Positions 1-5,839 of a stretch of DNA of 23,445 bases are shown in pieces (position 1 is the stretch's first letter; the number at the start of each line of letters is the position of its first letter). Below the pieces are notes generated by a model. The model was not told the DNA's origin and made no database searches. It saw nothing but the letters and a program-made list of their open reading frames with translations. The DNA is taken from assembly GCA_027062035.1 (NCBI GenBank), contig JAMOUL010000343.1, positions 1-23,445 on the forward strand, in the 5' to 3' direction. The DNA is from Candidatus Aminicenantota bacterium. GTDB taxonomy: Bacteria > Acidobacteriota > Aminicenantia > S016-38. Position numbers and translations under genes: made by a program.

Positions 1-755
1 CCACCCGTCTCTTTCCCTTTATTGTTAAGGGTAATAAGTACTATACCGGGAAGATAAGGCTTGGGATAGAAACCGATACCTACGATAGGGATGGAAAGAT
101 AATCCGGCAGGTAGAAAAGGTAGATGTTACTGAAGAACAGATAAGGGAAGCGGTGAAGGAGTTTATAGGTCAGATAACGCAGGTTCCCCCTCCTTTTTCA
201 GCAAAAAAGGTGAAGGGAAAAAGACTGTATGAGCTTGCACGAAAGGGCGAGAAGGTTGAAGCCAAACCTGTAAAGGTGGAGATATATTATTTTTCGGTTC
301 TTTCCTATGAGCCCCCTGTTATAAATTTCGATATAAAATGCTCCGCAGGCACCTATGTGCGTTCCATTGCACATGACCTTGGACAGAAATTGGGCGTGGG
401 CGGATATCTTGAATACCTCAAGAGGTTAAAAAGCGGAGAATTTTCCATAGAAGATGCTCACACCCTGGAGGAAATTGAGGAAGCTGCAAAAAAAGGGGAG
501 ATAGACGACCTTATTATTCCTTTAAGGGATATCCTTCAGGAATTTCCCATTGTTTATTTAAGGGAAGAGGGAGTTCATAGAGCAAAGCATGGGAATTTCA
601 TACCCCTAAAATTTGTTGGCGGAAAAGAAGGAGGTAAAAGGAACGATTTCTTCAGATTGATGGATTTTCGTTCTAATTTCATTGGCATAGGAAAACCCGG
701 GAAACATGAAGGGGAACTGGGGATAAAACCTGTGTTGGTGGTAAATGGCGAGTAA
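1..755 (+). CDS. truB: tRNA pseudouridine(55) synthase TruB, 5' end outside the window
   Basis: TruB isomerises U55 in the T-loop of tRNAs to pseudouridine in the cytoplasm. The reading frame is open from base 3. Its first residues carry the family block around YYTGKIRLGIETDTYDRDG, followed by VPPPFSAKKVKGKRLYELAR and the TYVRSIAHDLG block, all typical of bacterial TruB. The N-terminal part with the catalytic aspartate lies before the window, so this is a partial gene. The first internal ATG at 153 is not the real start, because family motifs run upstream of it. The C-terminal part, around VYLREEGVHRAKHGNFIP, fits the PUA-like RNA-binding region. The stop overlaps the next gene's start by 11 bases, so the two are probably co-transcribed. 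The family call is safe; the true length cannot be seen. Confidence 0.95.
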   Translation, partial: TRLFPFIVKGNKYYTGKIRLGIETDTYDRDGKIIRQVEKVDVTEEQIREAVKEFIGQITQVPPPFSAKKVKGKRLYELARKGEKVEAKPVKVEIYYFSVLSYEPPVINFDIKCSAGTYVRSIAHDLGQKLGVGGYLEYLKRLKSGEFSIEDAHTLEEIEEAAKKGEIDDLIIPLRDILQEFPIVYLREEGVHRAKHGNFIPLKFVGGKEGGKRNDFFRLMDFRSNFIGIGKPGKHEGELGIKPVLVVNGE

Positions 756-2175
756 AGAGGGGTTTAAAACCAGGTGGGGATTTATACTGGCCAGTCTGGG
801 TATGGCCATTGGAACCGGAAATATCTGGCGATTCCCCAGGGTGGTATCTCAGAACGGAGGAGGAGTTTTTGTTATTCCATGGATGGTTGCCCTTTTTCTG
901 TGGGCATTACCTCTTGTCTTTCTGGAATATACACTGGGTTCAACGCACCGAAAGGGAGTGGTTGCAATTTTCCAGGACCTTTATGGAAAGAAAAATGGAT
1001 GGCTGGGAGGTTTTATAGCAGCAGTTACAGGCGGAATAATGTTCTATTATTCTGTGGTTACCGGCTGGGCTCTCTTTTATACCATTTCCTCCCTTGTGGT
1101 TCCATCAAGGATGTTTAAATCGGAAGCCTTCTGGAGGAGCTTTCAGACATCAGGGCTTCCCCTTCTGTTCCATATAGTTGCAGTTGTGGTGGTGGCGTAT
1201 ATTCTTTCAAAGGGTGTATCAGGAGGGATAGAAAAGGCCACCAGAATTATGATACCTGCACTGTTTCTTCTTCTGATATTATCAGCCATAAGGGCGGTTA
1301 CCCTTCCCGGTGGGATAAAAGGGCTGGATTTTCTCTTTTATCCGGATTTCAGCAAACTCTTTCACCACAGAATATGGTTGGAAGCTTTGAGTCAGGCAGC
1401 GTGGTCGACTGGAGCGGGTTGGGGTTTGATACTCACCTATGCCATATATTCCAGAAAGCAGGAAGATGGATTTACTAACAGTGCCGTGGTGGTTTTTGGC
1501 GACTACTCTGCCTCCATCCTTGCAGCTATGGTGGTGGTTTCCACTATCTTTGCCTTTTACCCTGATCCCGTTCAGGCCAATAAAATTCTTTCCGCAGGAA
1601 ACACCGGACTTACCTTTATATGGATTCCACGCCTTTTTTCCAACATTCCATTTAGCTGGCTCTTTGCCTTTATTTTCTTTGCAGCTCTGTTTCTTGCAGC
1701 CATTTCTTCCCTCATATCACTTATGGAGCTTGAGGTCAGGGTCATGATGGATTTCGGCCTTTCAAGAAAAAAAGCAGTTTTACTGGTGGCATCCATTGGA
1801 TTTGTGCTTGGTATTCCTTCGGCTTTGAGCCTGAACTTTCTCAATAATCAGGATTGGGTATGGGGCTTAGCTCTTCTTGTGAATGGAGTACTCTTTTCCG
1901 TGGCTTTATGGAGAATAGGAGGGAGATTCGGTACGTATGTCTCCTCTGTGACTCGCTATAATGTTGAAAAATACATAACTGTGGCTGTTAAATATATCGT
2001 TCCTCTGGAGTTTGTTCTTTTAATAGTGTGGTGGTTTTCCTCGGCAATGAGGGGGAAGTGGTATAACCCGTTTGTTGTGGATTCCCTGGCAACTGTGGTT
2101 CTTCAATGGATAGTTGTAGGACTCGGGCTTTTCATCGCTTTTTCAATGTTTTACAGGAGAAAAAATGAGGGCTGA
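745..2175 (+). CDS. Sodium-dependent NSS/SNF family transporter, MetP-like
   Basis: This 476-residue polytopic membrane protein should couple Na+ influx to uptake of an amino acid or similar small solute. The N-terminus has the family signature: WGFILASLGMAIG, then GTGNIWRFP at residues 23-31 and NGGG at 37-40, which form the unwound TM1 and ion site in LeuT-type structures. YYSVVTGW (101-108) matches the TM3 substrate-site tyrosine region. STGAGWG (221-227) matches the unwound TM6 segment. About 11-12 hydrophobic segments can be counted, and the length is normal for bacterial members. Its ATG lies inside the end of truB. The 31-codon gene overlapping its stop resembles MetS, the small partner of the methionine/alanine transporter MetPS, so methionine or alanine is a reasonable but unproven substrate. 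Confidence 0.93.
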   Translation: MASKEGFKTRWGFILASLGMAIGTGNIWRFPRVVSQNGGGVFVIPWMVALFLWALPLVFLEYTLGSTHRKGVVAIFQDLYGKKNGWLGGFIAAVTGGIMFYYSVVTGWALFYTISSLVVPSRMFKSEAFWRSFQTSGLPLLFHIVAVVVVAYILSKGVSGGIEKATRIMIPALFLLLILSAIRAVTLPGGIKGLDFLFYPDFSKLFHHRIWLEALSQAAWSTGAGWGLILTYAIYSRKQEDGFTNSAVVVFGDYSASILAAMVVVSTIFAFYPDPVQANKILSAGNTGLTFIWIPRLFSNIPFSWLFAFIFFAALFLAAISSLISLMELEVRVMMDFGLSRKKAVLLVASIGFVLGIPSALSLNFLNNQDWVWGLALLVNGVLFSVALWRIGGRFGTYVSSVTRYNVEKYITVAVKYIVPLEFVLLIVWWFSSAMRGKWYNPFVVDSLATVVLQWIVVGLGLFIAFSMFYRRKNEG

Positions 2176-2260
2176 AGCGGTTGTTTTTATGCTTTTGATT
2201 TTCCTTGTATGCTTCGGCGGATTTGCTTTCTCGGTGTATATGCATTCAAGGGATCGCTGA
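2165..2260 (+). CDS. 31-residue single-span membrane protein, MetS-like small subunit of the NSS transporter
   Basis: This short gene overlaps the transporter's stop by 11 bases. A good Shine-Dalgarno, AGGAG at 2155-2159, sits five bases before its ATG. The product starts MRAEAVVFMLLIFLVCF, continues GGFAFSVYM and ends in a charged HSRDR tail. That is one hydrophobic helix with a GG pair near its middle and a short basic end. From memory, MetS-type small subunits of MetPS transporters share this layout: 30-60 residues, an Ala/Val/Met-rich helix, a GG pair, encoded directly after the large subunit. In Corynebacterium glutamicum MetS is needed for MetP-dependent methionine and alanine uptake. 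Position, ribosome site, overlap and composition all support a real gene. The functional assignment rests on synteny and pattern, because so short a protein has weak similarity. Confidence 0.8.
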   Translation: MRAEAVVFMLLIFLVCFGGFAFSVYMHSRDR

Positions 2261-2270
2261 ACCCTTGAAT
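2244..2270 (+). terminator. Perfect 9-bp hairpin after the transporter operon
   Basis: ATTCAAGGG (2244-2252) and CCCTTGAAT (2262-2270) are exact reverse complements around a 9-nt loop. The loop holds the stop codon of the MetS-like gene. The following bases (TTCACTTAAAA) are only a poor T-run, so termination may be partial. The right arm doubles as the -35 box of the next promoter. Confidence 0.5.
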
Positions 2271-2293
2271 TTCACTTAAAAACCGTTTAAAAT
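2265..2293 (+). promoter_or_regulatory. Sigma-70-type promoter of the DUF507 pair, probably leaderless
   Basis: TTGAAT at 2265-2270 and TAAAAT at 2288-2293 are separated by 17 bases. Only six bases separate the -10 box from the ATG at 2300, and there is no Shine-Dalgarno. Transcription would be expected to start at or next to the A of the ATG, giving a leaderless mRNA. Confidence 0.55.
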
Positions 2294-2299
2294 TTTAGC

Positions 2300-2578
2300 A
2301 TGAGGCTATCAAAAAAACAGATTGCACATCTGTCTATGACAATTGTTCGTCAGCTTCTTGAGGACGAGAAAATTATCGTTGACGACAAGAATAAGCTGAT
2401 TGAAGACATAGAAGCAATTATTACAGAAGAGTTCATGATGGAAGATAAACTCGATGAAGAGGCCAAGAAGATTTTGAGTGAGCATATAGATGAGATAAGA
2501 AGGGCTAATATCGAGTACAACGAGGTCCTTAAAAGGGTGAAGAGGAAACTCGCCAAGGATAAAGGGGTGGTGCTATGA
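2300..2578 (+). CDS. DUF507 family protein, first of a tandem pair
   Basis: This 92-residue, highly charged, mainly helical protein starts MRLSKKQIAHLSMTIVRQLL. That pattern (MRLS..qI.hLs..Iv..Ll) is typical of DUF507, a family of unknown function found in Aquificota, deltaproteobacterial groups and Acidobacteriota. The rest is Glu/Lys/Ile-rich (DDKNKLIEDIEAIITEEF) and suggests helices that could coil together. No signal peptide, membrane span or catalytic motif is visible. Its stop overlaps the start of a second DUF507 gene (ATGA at 2575-2578), so the two are translationally coupled. It lacks the conserved C-terminal EGS.EWD..f.kYY block that the second copy has, so the paralogues have diverged. 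A heteromer is an inference. Confidence 0.8.
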   Translation: MRLSKKQIAHLSMTIVRQLLEDEKIIVDDKNKLIEDIEAIITEEFMMEDKLDEEAKKILSEHIDEIRRANIEYNEVLKRVKRKLAKDKGVVL

Positions 2579-2871
2579 GCCTCAGGCTTTCCAGAGCGAA
2601 GATCAACAGGCTGGCTGATATAGTTATAGAACTTCTGGAAAAGGCCGATTATGTGGATTTCCCTCCGTACGTTGATGCTCCTTCTCTGCGGGTTTCCATA
2701 AAAAAGGCCATAGAAAAGGAGCTTCAGCTCTATCAGGAAATAGAAGAAAGGGTTATCCAGAAAATTTCCTCTCAAAAGAAACATATAGAGGAAGGTAGCC
2801 GGGAATGGGACATACTTTTCCGCAAATATTATAATGAGGAAATTTCGAAACTGGATAAGATCCTGGAATAG
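2575..2871 (+). CDS. DUF507 family protein, second of a tandem pair
   Basis: The product has 98 residues and no assigned biochemical function. It keeps both ends of the DUF507 pattern: LRLSRAKINRLADIVIELL at the N-terminus and EEGSREWDILFRKYYNEE near the C-terminus. In family members I recall, this second block is the best-conserved part. The protein is charged, predicted helical, and without signal peptide or membrane span, so it is probably cytoplasmic. Its ATG overlaps the preceding paralogue's stop by four bases. It ends five bases before the 3' end of the convergent ABC ATPase gene. A small hairpin with a T-run at 2890-2910 could terminate its transcript. Confidence 0.85.
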   Translation: MSLRLSRAKINRLADIVIELLEKADYVDFPPYVDAPSLRVSIKKAIEKELQLYQEIEERVIQKISSQKKHIEEGSREWDILFRKYYNEEISKLDKILE

Positions 2872-2876
2872 AAAAA

Positions 2877-3725
2877 TTACATTATATGACACCTGACAAG
2901 GTGATTTTTTCCTATCTTTTTGAGGGGTGGTAACTTTCTTTCACAAATTTCCTTTGCATAAGGACAGGTTCCATAAAAGGGGCAGGCTCCCTTAACTTCA
3001 GAAAGAGTTGTGGCGGTTCCCTTCATTAAAAAATCGGTATAGGGATGAGGAGAGCTCAGAATCTCTTCGGTATTTCCCATTTCCAGAATGATGCCTTCGG
3101 ATAGTACAGCCACCTTCTGGCTGATGTAAAAGACCTGATTGAGATCGTGGGAAATAAAGAGAAGACCTATATTTTTCTCCCGATTTAATTTCAACAGCAG
3201 GTCAATTATCTGAATCTGAACAGTTGGATCCAGGGCAGAGGTTGGTTCATCTGCTATGAGATATGAGGGATTAAGTGAAATTGCTCTGGCTATAGCCACC
3301 CGCTGGAGCTGACCTCCGCTCAATTGTGTGGGATATGCTTCCATGACTTCCCGGGGAAGAGATAATGCAGAAAGCAGGGATGAAATTTCCCTGTCAGAAG
3401 GAAAATTTCCATGTACAAGAAAGGGTTCTTTTAAAAGAAAAGATATCCTTTTCCTGGGATTTAGTGCCCGGGCAGGATTCTGGAAAATTCCCTGAACTAT
3501 TCTGGAAAATTCCCTTCTTTTTAAATCGTACACGTTTTTTCTATTAATATAAAAGTTTCCACTATCTGGATTTAATAATCTCAGCAAAATTGATGCGATG
3601 GTCGTTTTCCCCGATCCTGAGGTTCCCACCAATCCCATTATTTCTCCCCGTTGTAGTTTTAAATTGAAATCCATTATTGAAAATTTTTTGAATTTTTTGT
3701 AGATGCTCTGTAATTCAAGACACAT
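2877..3725 (-). CDS. Peptide/nickel-type ABC transporter ATPase, OppF/DppF-like
   Basis: This 282-residue ATPase has a complete ABC set: Walker A GTSGSGKT (34-41), Q-loop Q82, signature LSGGQLQR (135-142), Walker B LIADEP (156-161), D-loop SALD, and switch histidine H193. After the ABC domain comes the Opp/Dpp C-terminal extension, with HPYT near 227 and a cysteine pattern C248, C254, C261 and C279. The same pattern binds a [4Fe-4S] cluster in some DppD-type proteins. Its start overlaps the oppD-like gene by 11 bases, so the two are coupled and should form a heterodimer powering oligopeptide or related solute import. No permease or binding protein lies nearby, so the substrate cannot be named. 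Confidence 0.92.
   Translation of the reverse strand: MCLELQSIYKKFKKFSIMDFNLKLQRGEIMGLVGTSGSGKTTIASILLRLLNPDSGNFYINRKNVYDLKRREFSRIVQGIFQNPARALNPRKRISFLLKEPFLVHGNFPSDREISSLLSALSLPREVMEAYPTQLSGGQLQRVAIARAISLNPSYLIADEPTSALDPTVQIQIIDLLLKLNREKNIGLLFISHDLNQVFYISQKVAVLSEGIILEMGNTEEILSSPHPYTDFLMKGTATTLSEVKGACPFYGTCPYAKEICERKLPPLKKIGKNHLVRCHIM
2890..2910 (+). terminator. Weak intrinsic terminator for the DUF507 operon
   Basis: CACCT (2890-2894) and AGGTG (2899-2903) form a 5-bp stem with a 4-nt loop, followed by ATTTTTT. It lies inside the 3' end of the convergent ATPase gene, just past the second DUF507 stop. The stem is short, so this is tentative. Confidence 0.35.
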
Positions 3726-4602
3726 TCCAGCACCTCAAAATTGAGTCCTTTATTCTTTTTAAAGGAGGGATTCTTTCGCATTTTTCGTTTTCAAGTTCGC
3801 ACCTTCCCCTGAAGGGACATCCTTCGGGAAGGTTTGCTGGATGAGGGGAGAAGCCGTGGGGGACCTTAATTTTCCGGTTCCTTTTTAAAACTGAAGAAAG
3901 AAGAAGTTTTGAATATGGATGATAAAAATCCCTGTCAGTTTCTTCCATTGTATAGCCAGCGTAGAGAATGAGAAAATCCTCGCCTATTTCCAGTGCTTCA
4001 TTTACAAAATGGGTAATATAAATTGCGTATTTTCCCTTTGATACCTCCTTGAATAAATGGGTTATTCCCCTTCTTAGCGGAGGATCCAGGGCGGAAGTTG
4101 GCTCATCTGCAATGATTATCTCAGGTTCCAGTGATAAGACAGATGCAATAGATGCCCTCTGTAAAAGGCCTCCGCTCAGTTGATGGGGAAAATTTTTAAA
4201 ATATTTTTCAGGAAAATTCACTTTTCTCATCCATTTCAGGGCCCTTTCCTCTGCCTCTGCCTCTGAAATTTTTAGATGGTAAATTAATACTTCCTTTAAG
4301 GAATTTATAATTTTTTCCCTGGGATCAAAAAATGAATATGGATCCTGAAAAACAATCCCTGCTCTTATTCCCTTCCAGTTATTTTCTTCAGGAGGGAAAA
4401 TATTTTCTCCTTCAAAGATTACCCTGCCCCGGGCTTTTAGTCCTTCCTTAAGAATTCCGGCTATGAAAAAACCCAGGGTTGATTTTCCTGCTCCTGATTC
4501 TCCGAGAATTACCTTTGTTTTTCCCCGTTTAATCTTTAGATTTACATCCCTTAAAATTGGGAAACTACCGGTCTCAATCCATAAATCTTCTATCTGAAGC
4601 AT
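3715..4602 (-). CDS. Peptide/nickel-type ABC transporter ATPase, OppD/DppD-like
   Basis: The protein has 295 residues. Motifs in order: Walker A GESGAGKS (34-41), Q-loop Q86, signature LSGGLLQR (142-149), Walker B IIADEP (163-168), D-loop SALD, and H-loop H198 in ITHF. The C-terminal Opp/Dpp extension carries HPYS and cysteines C262, C268, C275 and C291, matching the iron-sulfur pattern seen in DppD-type ATPases. It is first in a two-gene operon with the OppF-like ATPase. No Shine-Dalgarno precedes the ATG; instead a TAAAAT box lies seven bases upstream. The gene upstream is divergent and the gene downstream of the pair is convergent, so the transmembrane and solute-binding subunits must be encoded elsewhere or shared. 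Confidence 0.92.
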   Translation of the reverse strand: MLQIEDLWIETGSFPILRDVNLKIKRGKTKVILGESGAGKSTLGFFIAGILKEGLKARGRVIFEGENIFPPEENNWKGIRAGIVFQDPYSFFDPREKIINSLKEVLIYHLKISEAEAEERALKWMRKVNFPEKYFKNFPHQLSGGLLQRASIASVLSLEPEIIIADEPTSALDPPLRRGITHLFKEVSKGKYAIYITHFVNEALEIGEDFLILYAGYTMEETDRDFYHPYSKLLLSSVLKRNRKIKVPHGFSPHPANLPEGCPFRGRCELENEKCERIPPLKRIKDSILRCWNVS

Positions 4603-4609
4603 ATAAAAA

Positions 4610-4637
4610 ATTTTATTTGATTTTAAGCGGGCTTCAA
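4610..4637 (-). promoter_or_regulatory. Promoter of the ABC ATPase pair, probably leaderless
   Basis: Read on the minus strand, TTGAAG (4637-4632) and TAAAAT (4615-4610) have a 16-base spacer. Seven bases separate the -10 box from the ATG at 4602, and no Shine-Dalgarno is present. The promoter overlaps the divergent one serving the Hfq-like gene. Confidence 0.5.
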
Positions 4638-4645
4638 AATATAAT
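4617..4645 (+). promoter_or_regulatory. Sigma-70-type promoter of the hfq-like/pdxA operon
   Basis: TTGATT at 4617-4622 and a perfect TATAAT at 4640-4645 are separated by 17 bases. A strong Shine-Dalgarno, AAGGAGGT (about 4652-4659), follows, and the ATG is at 4665. The predicted start near 4652 leaves a leader of only about 13 bases that is almost entirely ribosome site. Confidence 0.7.
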
Positions 4646-4664
4646 TAATTAAAGGAGGTTTTCA

Positions 4665-4955
4665 ATGACCAGAAAACTCATAAGCCCCACTTTGAGCGAG
4701 AAGAAAAAGGCGAGGGAAGGAAAGTCCAAGCCGCCCTATGAAACCCATGCTGAGAATTACTATTATTTGAAACAGATGAAAATGAAGACCCCCATGATCA
4801 TAGTAATGAGCGATGGAGAGATTATAAAGGGTAAGATCGAGTGGTATGATAGGGATGTAATAAAAGTTAACAGAGAAGGGGAACCAAACCTCGTTATTTT
4901 TAAGCATGCAATAAAGTACATGCTTAAAGACGAAGACTCCCTCGTTAAAAAGTGA
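4665..4955 (+). CDS. hfq: Hfq-like Sm-fold RNA chaperone with an N-terminal extension
   Basis: The protein has 96 residues. Residues about 30-88 align by eye with Hfq: a short helix (NYYYLKQM), the Sm1 part IIVMSDGEIIKGKIEWYDRDVIKV, and the Sm2 part VIFKHAIKYM. The Hfq hallmark KHAI (80-83) is kept; in E. coli Hfq the equivalent Lys-His pair contacts U-rich RNA on the proximal face. Residues 1-29 form a basic, probably flexible extension (SEKKKAREGKSKPPYETH) absent from enterobacterial Hfq, and there is no long C-terminal tail. It starts behind a strong Shine-Dalgarno. Its TGA overlaps the GTG start of pdxA. Hfq-like membership is clear; sRNA matchmaking here is inferred. Confidence 0.82.
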   Translation: MTRKLISPTLSEKKKAREGKSKPPYETHAENYYYLKQMKMKTPMIIVMSDGEIIKGKIEWYDRDVIKVNREGEPNLVIFKHAIKYMLKDEDSLVKK

Positions 4956-5830
4956 TAGGCATTACCATTGGAGACCCCGGGGGAATTGGTCCCGAGGTCC
5001 TGGTTAAAGCACTTGAAAATATTGAAAATAGGACAGTTATTATAGGTTCAAAGGAAATTCTGGAATTTTATGGAAAAATTTTGAATCTGAACGGATGGAA
5101 GAGAAATGAAATCATAGATCCCTATCCCGGGCTTTCAGTTACCCCTGGAAGGCCTCATGGAAGGCTTTCCTTTGAATACCTGAGGAAGGCTTTAAATCTC
5201 ATCGATGAAGGGAAGATAAATGCTCTTGTAACAGGGCCTGTTAGTAAAAGGGCATGGGTTAAAGATGGGATAAAGTTTCTCGGACATACCGATTTTTTTG
5301 AAAGCAAATACAGTGAACTGATAATGGCTTTCTGGTCAGAGGGAATGAAGGTGGCGCTTTTTACGCATCACCTTTCCCTATCAGAGGCCCTTTCCAGGGT
5401 GAAGGAAGATGAATTTGAAGCTTTTGTGAGAAATTTAAAGGCATCCCTTGATAAGTATTTCCCCGGGGAGGAGATTATATGCTCTTCCGTAAACCCCCAT
5501 GCAGGAGAAAGCGGAGAGATGGGGGACGAGGAAATCAAAGTTTTAAAACCCGTCCTGGAAAAATATTCCATAAGGGGACCCTATCCCTCTGATACTGTTT
5601 TTTTAACCGCAGAAAGGGATAAAAAATGGGTAATAGCCTTTTTCCACGATATAGGGCTTGCACCGTTTAAACTTCTTCACTTCCATGATGGGGCGGAAAT
5701 TACCCTTGGTTTGCCCTGGATAAGGACTTCTCCCTGCCATGGTACAGCCTATGAAATTGCTGGCAAAGGAATAGCCAGCGAGGGCAGTATGAAAACCGCC
5801 ATCTCGCTGGCCATGAAGCTTATAAATTAA
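4952..5830 (+). CDS. pdxA: 4-hydroxythreonine-4-phosphate dehydrogenase
   Basis: PdxA oxidises 4-phosphohydroxy-L-threonine with NAD(P)+ in the DXP-dependent pyridoxal phosphate pathway. The 292-residue product opens ITIGDPGGIGPEV and contains ALVTGPVSK (91-99), GHTDF (111-115), NPHAGESG (181-188), FHDIGLAPFK (231-240) and TLGLPWIRTSPCHGTA (251-266), all PdxA blocks. The metal-binding histidines should be H139 or H140, H183 and H232. It is some 35 residues shorter than E. coli PdxA (about 329). The GTG start is chosen because the protein begins directly at the conserved motif and overlaps the Hfq-like gene as GTGA. A PdxA2-type role on erythronate phosphates cannot be excluded, but no sugar-acid catabolic gene is nearby. 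Confidence 0.92.
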   Translation: MIGITIGDPGGIGPEVLVKALENIENRTVIIGSKEILEFYGKILNLNGWKRNEIIDPYPGLSVTPGRPHGRLSFEYLRKALNLIDEGKINALVTGPVSKRAWVKDGIKFLGHTDFFESKYSELIMAFWSEGMKVALFTHHLSLSEALSRVKEDEFEAFVRNLKASLDKYFPGEEIICSSVNPHAGESGEMGDEEIKVLKPVLEKYSIRGPYPSDTVFLTAERDKKWVIAFFHDIGLAPFKLLHFHDGAEITLGLPWIRTSPCHGTAYEIAGKGIASEGSMKTAISLAMKLIN

Positions 5831-5839
5831 ATTAAAACA

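Noticed and set aside
153..755. A complete 200-residue TruB starting at the ATG at 153
   Set aside because: TruB motifs continue upstream in the same frame to the window edge, so 153 is an internal methionine.
2350..2892. 180-codon minus-strand frame across the DUF507 genes
   Set aside because: Low-complexity Ser/Ile/Leu sequence antisense to two convincing DUF507 genes.
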